A stretch of DNA of 7,302 nucleotides from Crocinitomicaceae bacterium (GTDB lineage Bacteria > Bacteroidota > Bacteroidia > Flavobacteriales_D > Crocinitomicaceae). Shown in pieces: positions 6,760 through 7,302 of this stretch. Below the pieces are notes generated by a model. It was given only the letters and a program-made list of their open reading frames with translations. It was not told where the DNA came from and searched no databases. The first letter of the stretch is position 1. The number at the start of each line of letters is the position of its first letter. The position numbers and the translations under genes are program-made. The DNA is taken from the NCBI GenBank assembly GCA_013215515.1, contig JABSPC010000384.1, forward strand, positions 1 through 7,302. The letters are read 5' to 3'.

Positions 6760-7302
6760 ATGAAAATAGTTAAGATTGTTTTTCTTGCAATACTGCTGTG
6801 TGCTACCCAACACTCGTGGTCTGCAGAGATATATGAATTTAAACAGTCCAAGGGCGAAAACTATTTGGGGCAATATCTTAAAATTCTAGAAGATCCAAAA
6901 GGAACCCTTACGATTGATGATGTTTTGAATAGTAAGAAATTCGAAGATGCAGAATCTCGCGTTCCATTTTTAGGTATCTCAAAATCGAATTGGTGGATCC
7001 GATTTACTATTAAAAATTCCTCGAAGGAAAAAGAACTATTCCTAACTCTCGATCAGCCCACTTTGGATTATGTCGATTTTTATACACTACATCAGGATGG
7101 TACCTACGAACTCACTGAAATGGGTGAAGTCTTTAAGTTTCAAAAAAGAGAAATTTACCATCAGCAGTACATCTTTTCGCTTAATATCTTACCTGGAGAA
7201 TCAAATGAGTACATCCTGCGTCTAAAAAGTGGTGAACAAATTCTAGTTCCACTTCAAGTTTTTGATCGCGAAACAATGACCCAAGGATTGTTATCAAAAG
7301 AC
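6760..7302 (+). CDS. 7TMR-DISM-type sensor protein, N-terminal part (3' truncated by window edge)
   Basis: The frame is open for all 181 codons from the ATG at 6760 to the edge. Residues 1-22 form a signal peptide (MKIVK, hydrophobic core 6-15, likely cleavage after SWSA). The remainder matches the extracellular 7TMR-DISMED2 sensing domain: a weak lead-in, then FLGISKSNWWIRFTIKNSS with W78-W79-I-R81, a jelly-roll strand FLTLDQPTLDYVDFYT (D98-P100, D103, D106) and later LPGESNEYILRLKS. In this family the domain is followed by seven membrane helices and commonly a histidine kinase, guanylate cyclase/GGDEF or other cytoplasmic output; that part lies outside the window. The domain is thought to bind carbohydrate-like or other small ligands. 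Only 40 bases separate it from the acyltransferase stop, with no terminator and no good promoter in between, so it is probably co-transcribed. AAGG sits directly against the ATG, too close to act as a normal ribosome binding site. Confidence 0.82.
   Translation, partial: MKIVKIVFLAILLCATQHSWSAEIYEFKQSKGENYLGQYLKILEDPKGTLTIDDVLNSKKFEDAESRVPFLGISKSNWWIRFTIKNSSKEKELFLTLDQPTLDYVDFYTLHQDGTYELTEMGEVFKFQKREIYHQQYIFSLNILPGESNEYILRLKSGEQILVPLQVFDRETMTQGLLSKD

Noticed and set aside
1..7302. CRISPR array, tRNA/rRNA genes, insertion sequence or integrase
   Set aside because: No short regularly spaced repeats, no cloverleaf or rRNA-like sequence recognised by eye, and no transposase or integrase motifs or terminal inverted repeats found.

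Overview
The window looks like chromosomal DNA from a Bacteroidota bacterium, probably a flavobacterium-like lineage. The DNA is AT-rich. Start sites mostly lack Shine-Dalgarno sequences. Two intergenic sites match the Bacteroidota promoter element TAnnTTTG exactly. A secreted DUF4369/DUF5106-type thioredoxin protein and a 7TMR-DISM sensor are also typical of the phylum. No mobile element, CRISPR array, rRNA or tRNA was seen.

Layout, left to right. (1) The 3' end of an FtsX-like membrane protein (2-484). (2) A short intergenic region with an imperfect direct repeat, an A12 tract and a likely promoter. (3) A 681-residue secreted thioredoxin-fold protein (623-2668), whose middle contains four tandem units with an exact 55-residue period, followed by a clear intrinsic terminator. 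(4) A convergent minus-strand gene for a stand-alone receiver-domain response regulator with a coiled-coil tail (2916-3380). (5) A 302-base divergent intergenic region with a promoter in each direction and a perfect 16-bp palindrome lying on the regulator's promoter. (6) A plus-strand gene cluster: a ThiF/E1-like plus nitroreductase-like fusion of the Rv1355c type (3683-6016), a GNAT-fold acyltransferase that overlaps it by 8 bases (6009-6719), and, 40 bases later, the start of a 7TMR-DISM sensor protein (6760 to the window edge).

The right half is the most interesting part. The fusion protein combines an adenylating-enzyme fold with a flavin-reductase-like fold. It appears translationally coupled to an acyltransferase whose layout resembles autoinducer or N-acyl amino acid synthases. 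A sensor with an extracellular ligand-binding domain follows with no visible terminator, and a receiver-only regulator is transcribed divergently. One reading, which is inference, is a module that makes an acylated small molecule, senses it (or a related ligand) and relays the signal through the receiver protein. The left half is ordinary except for the internal repeat expansion in the thioredoxin protein.
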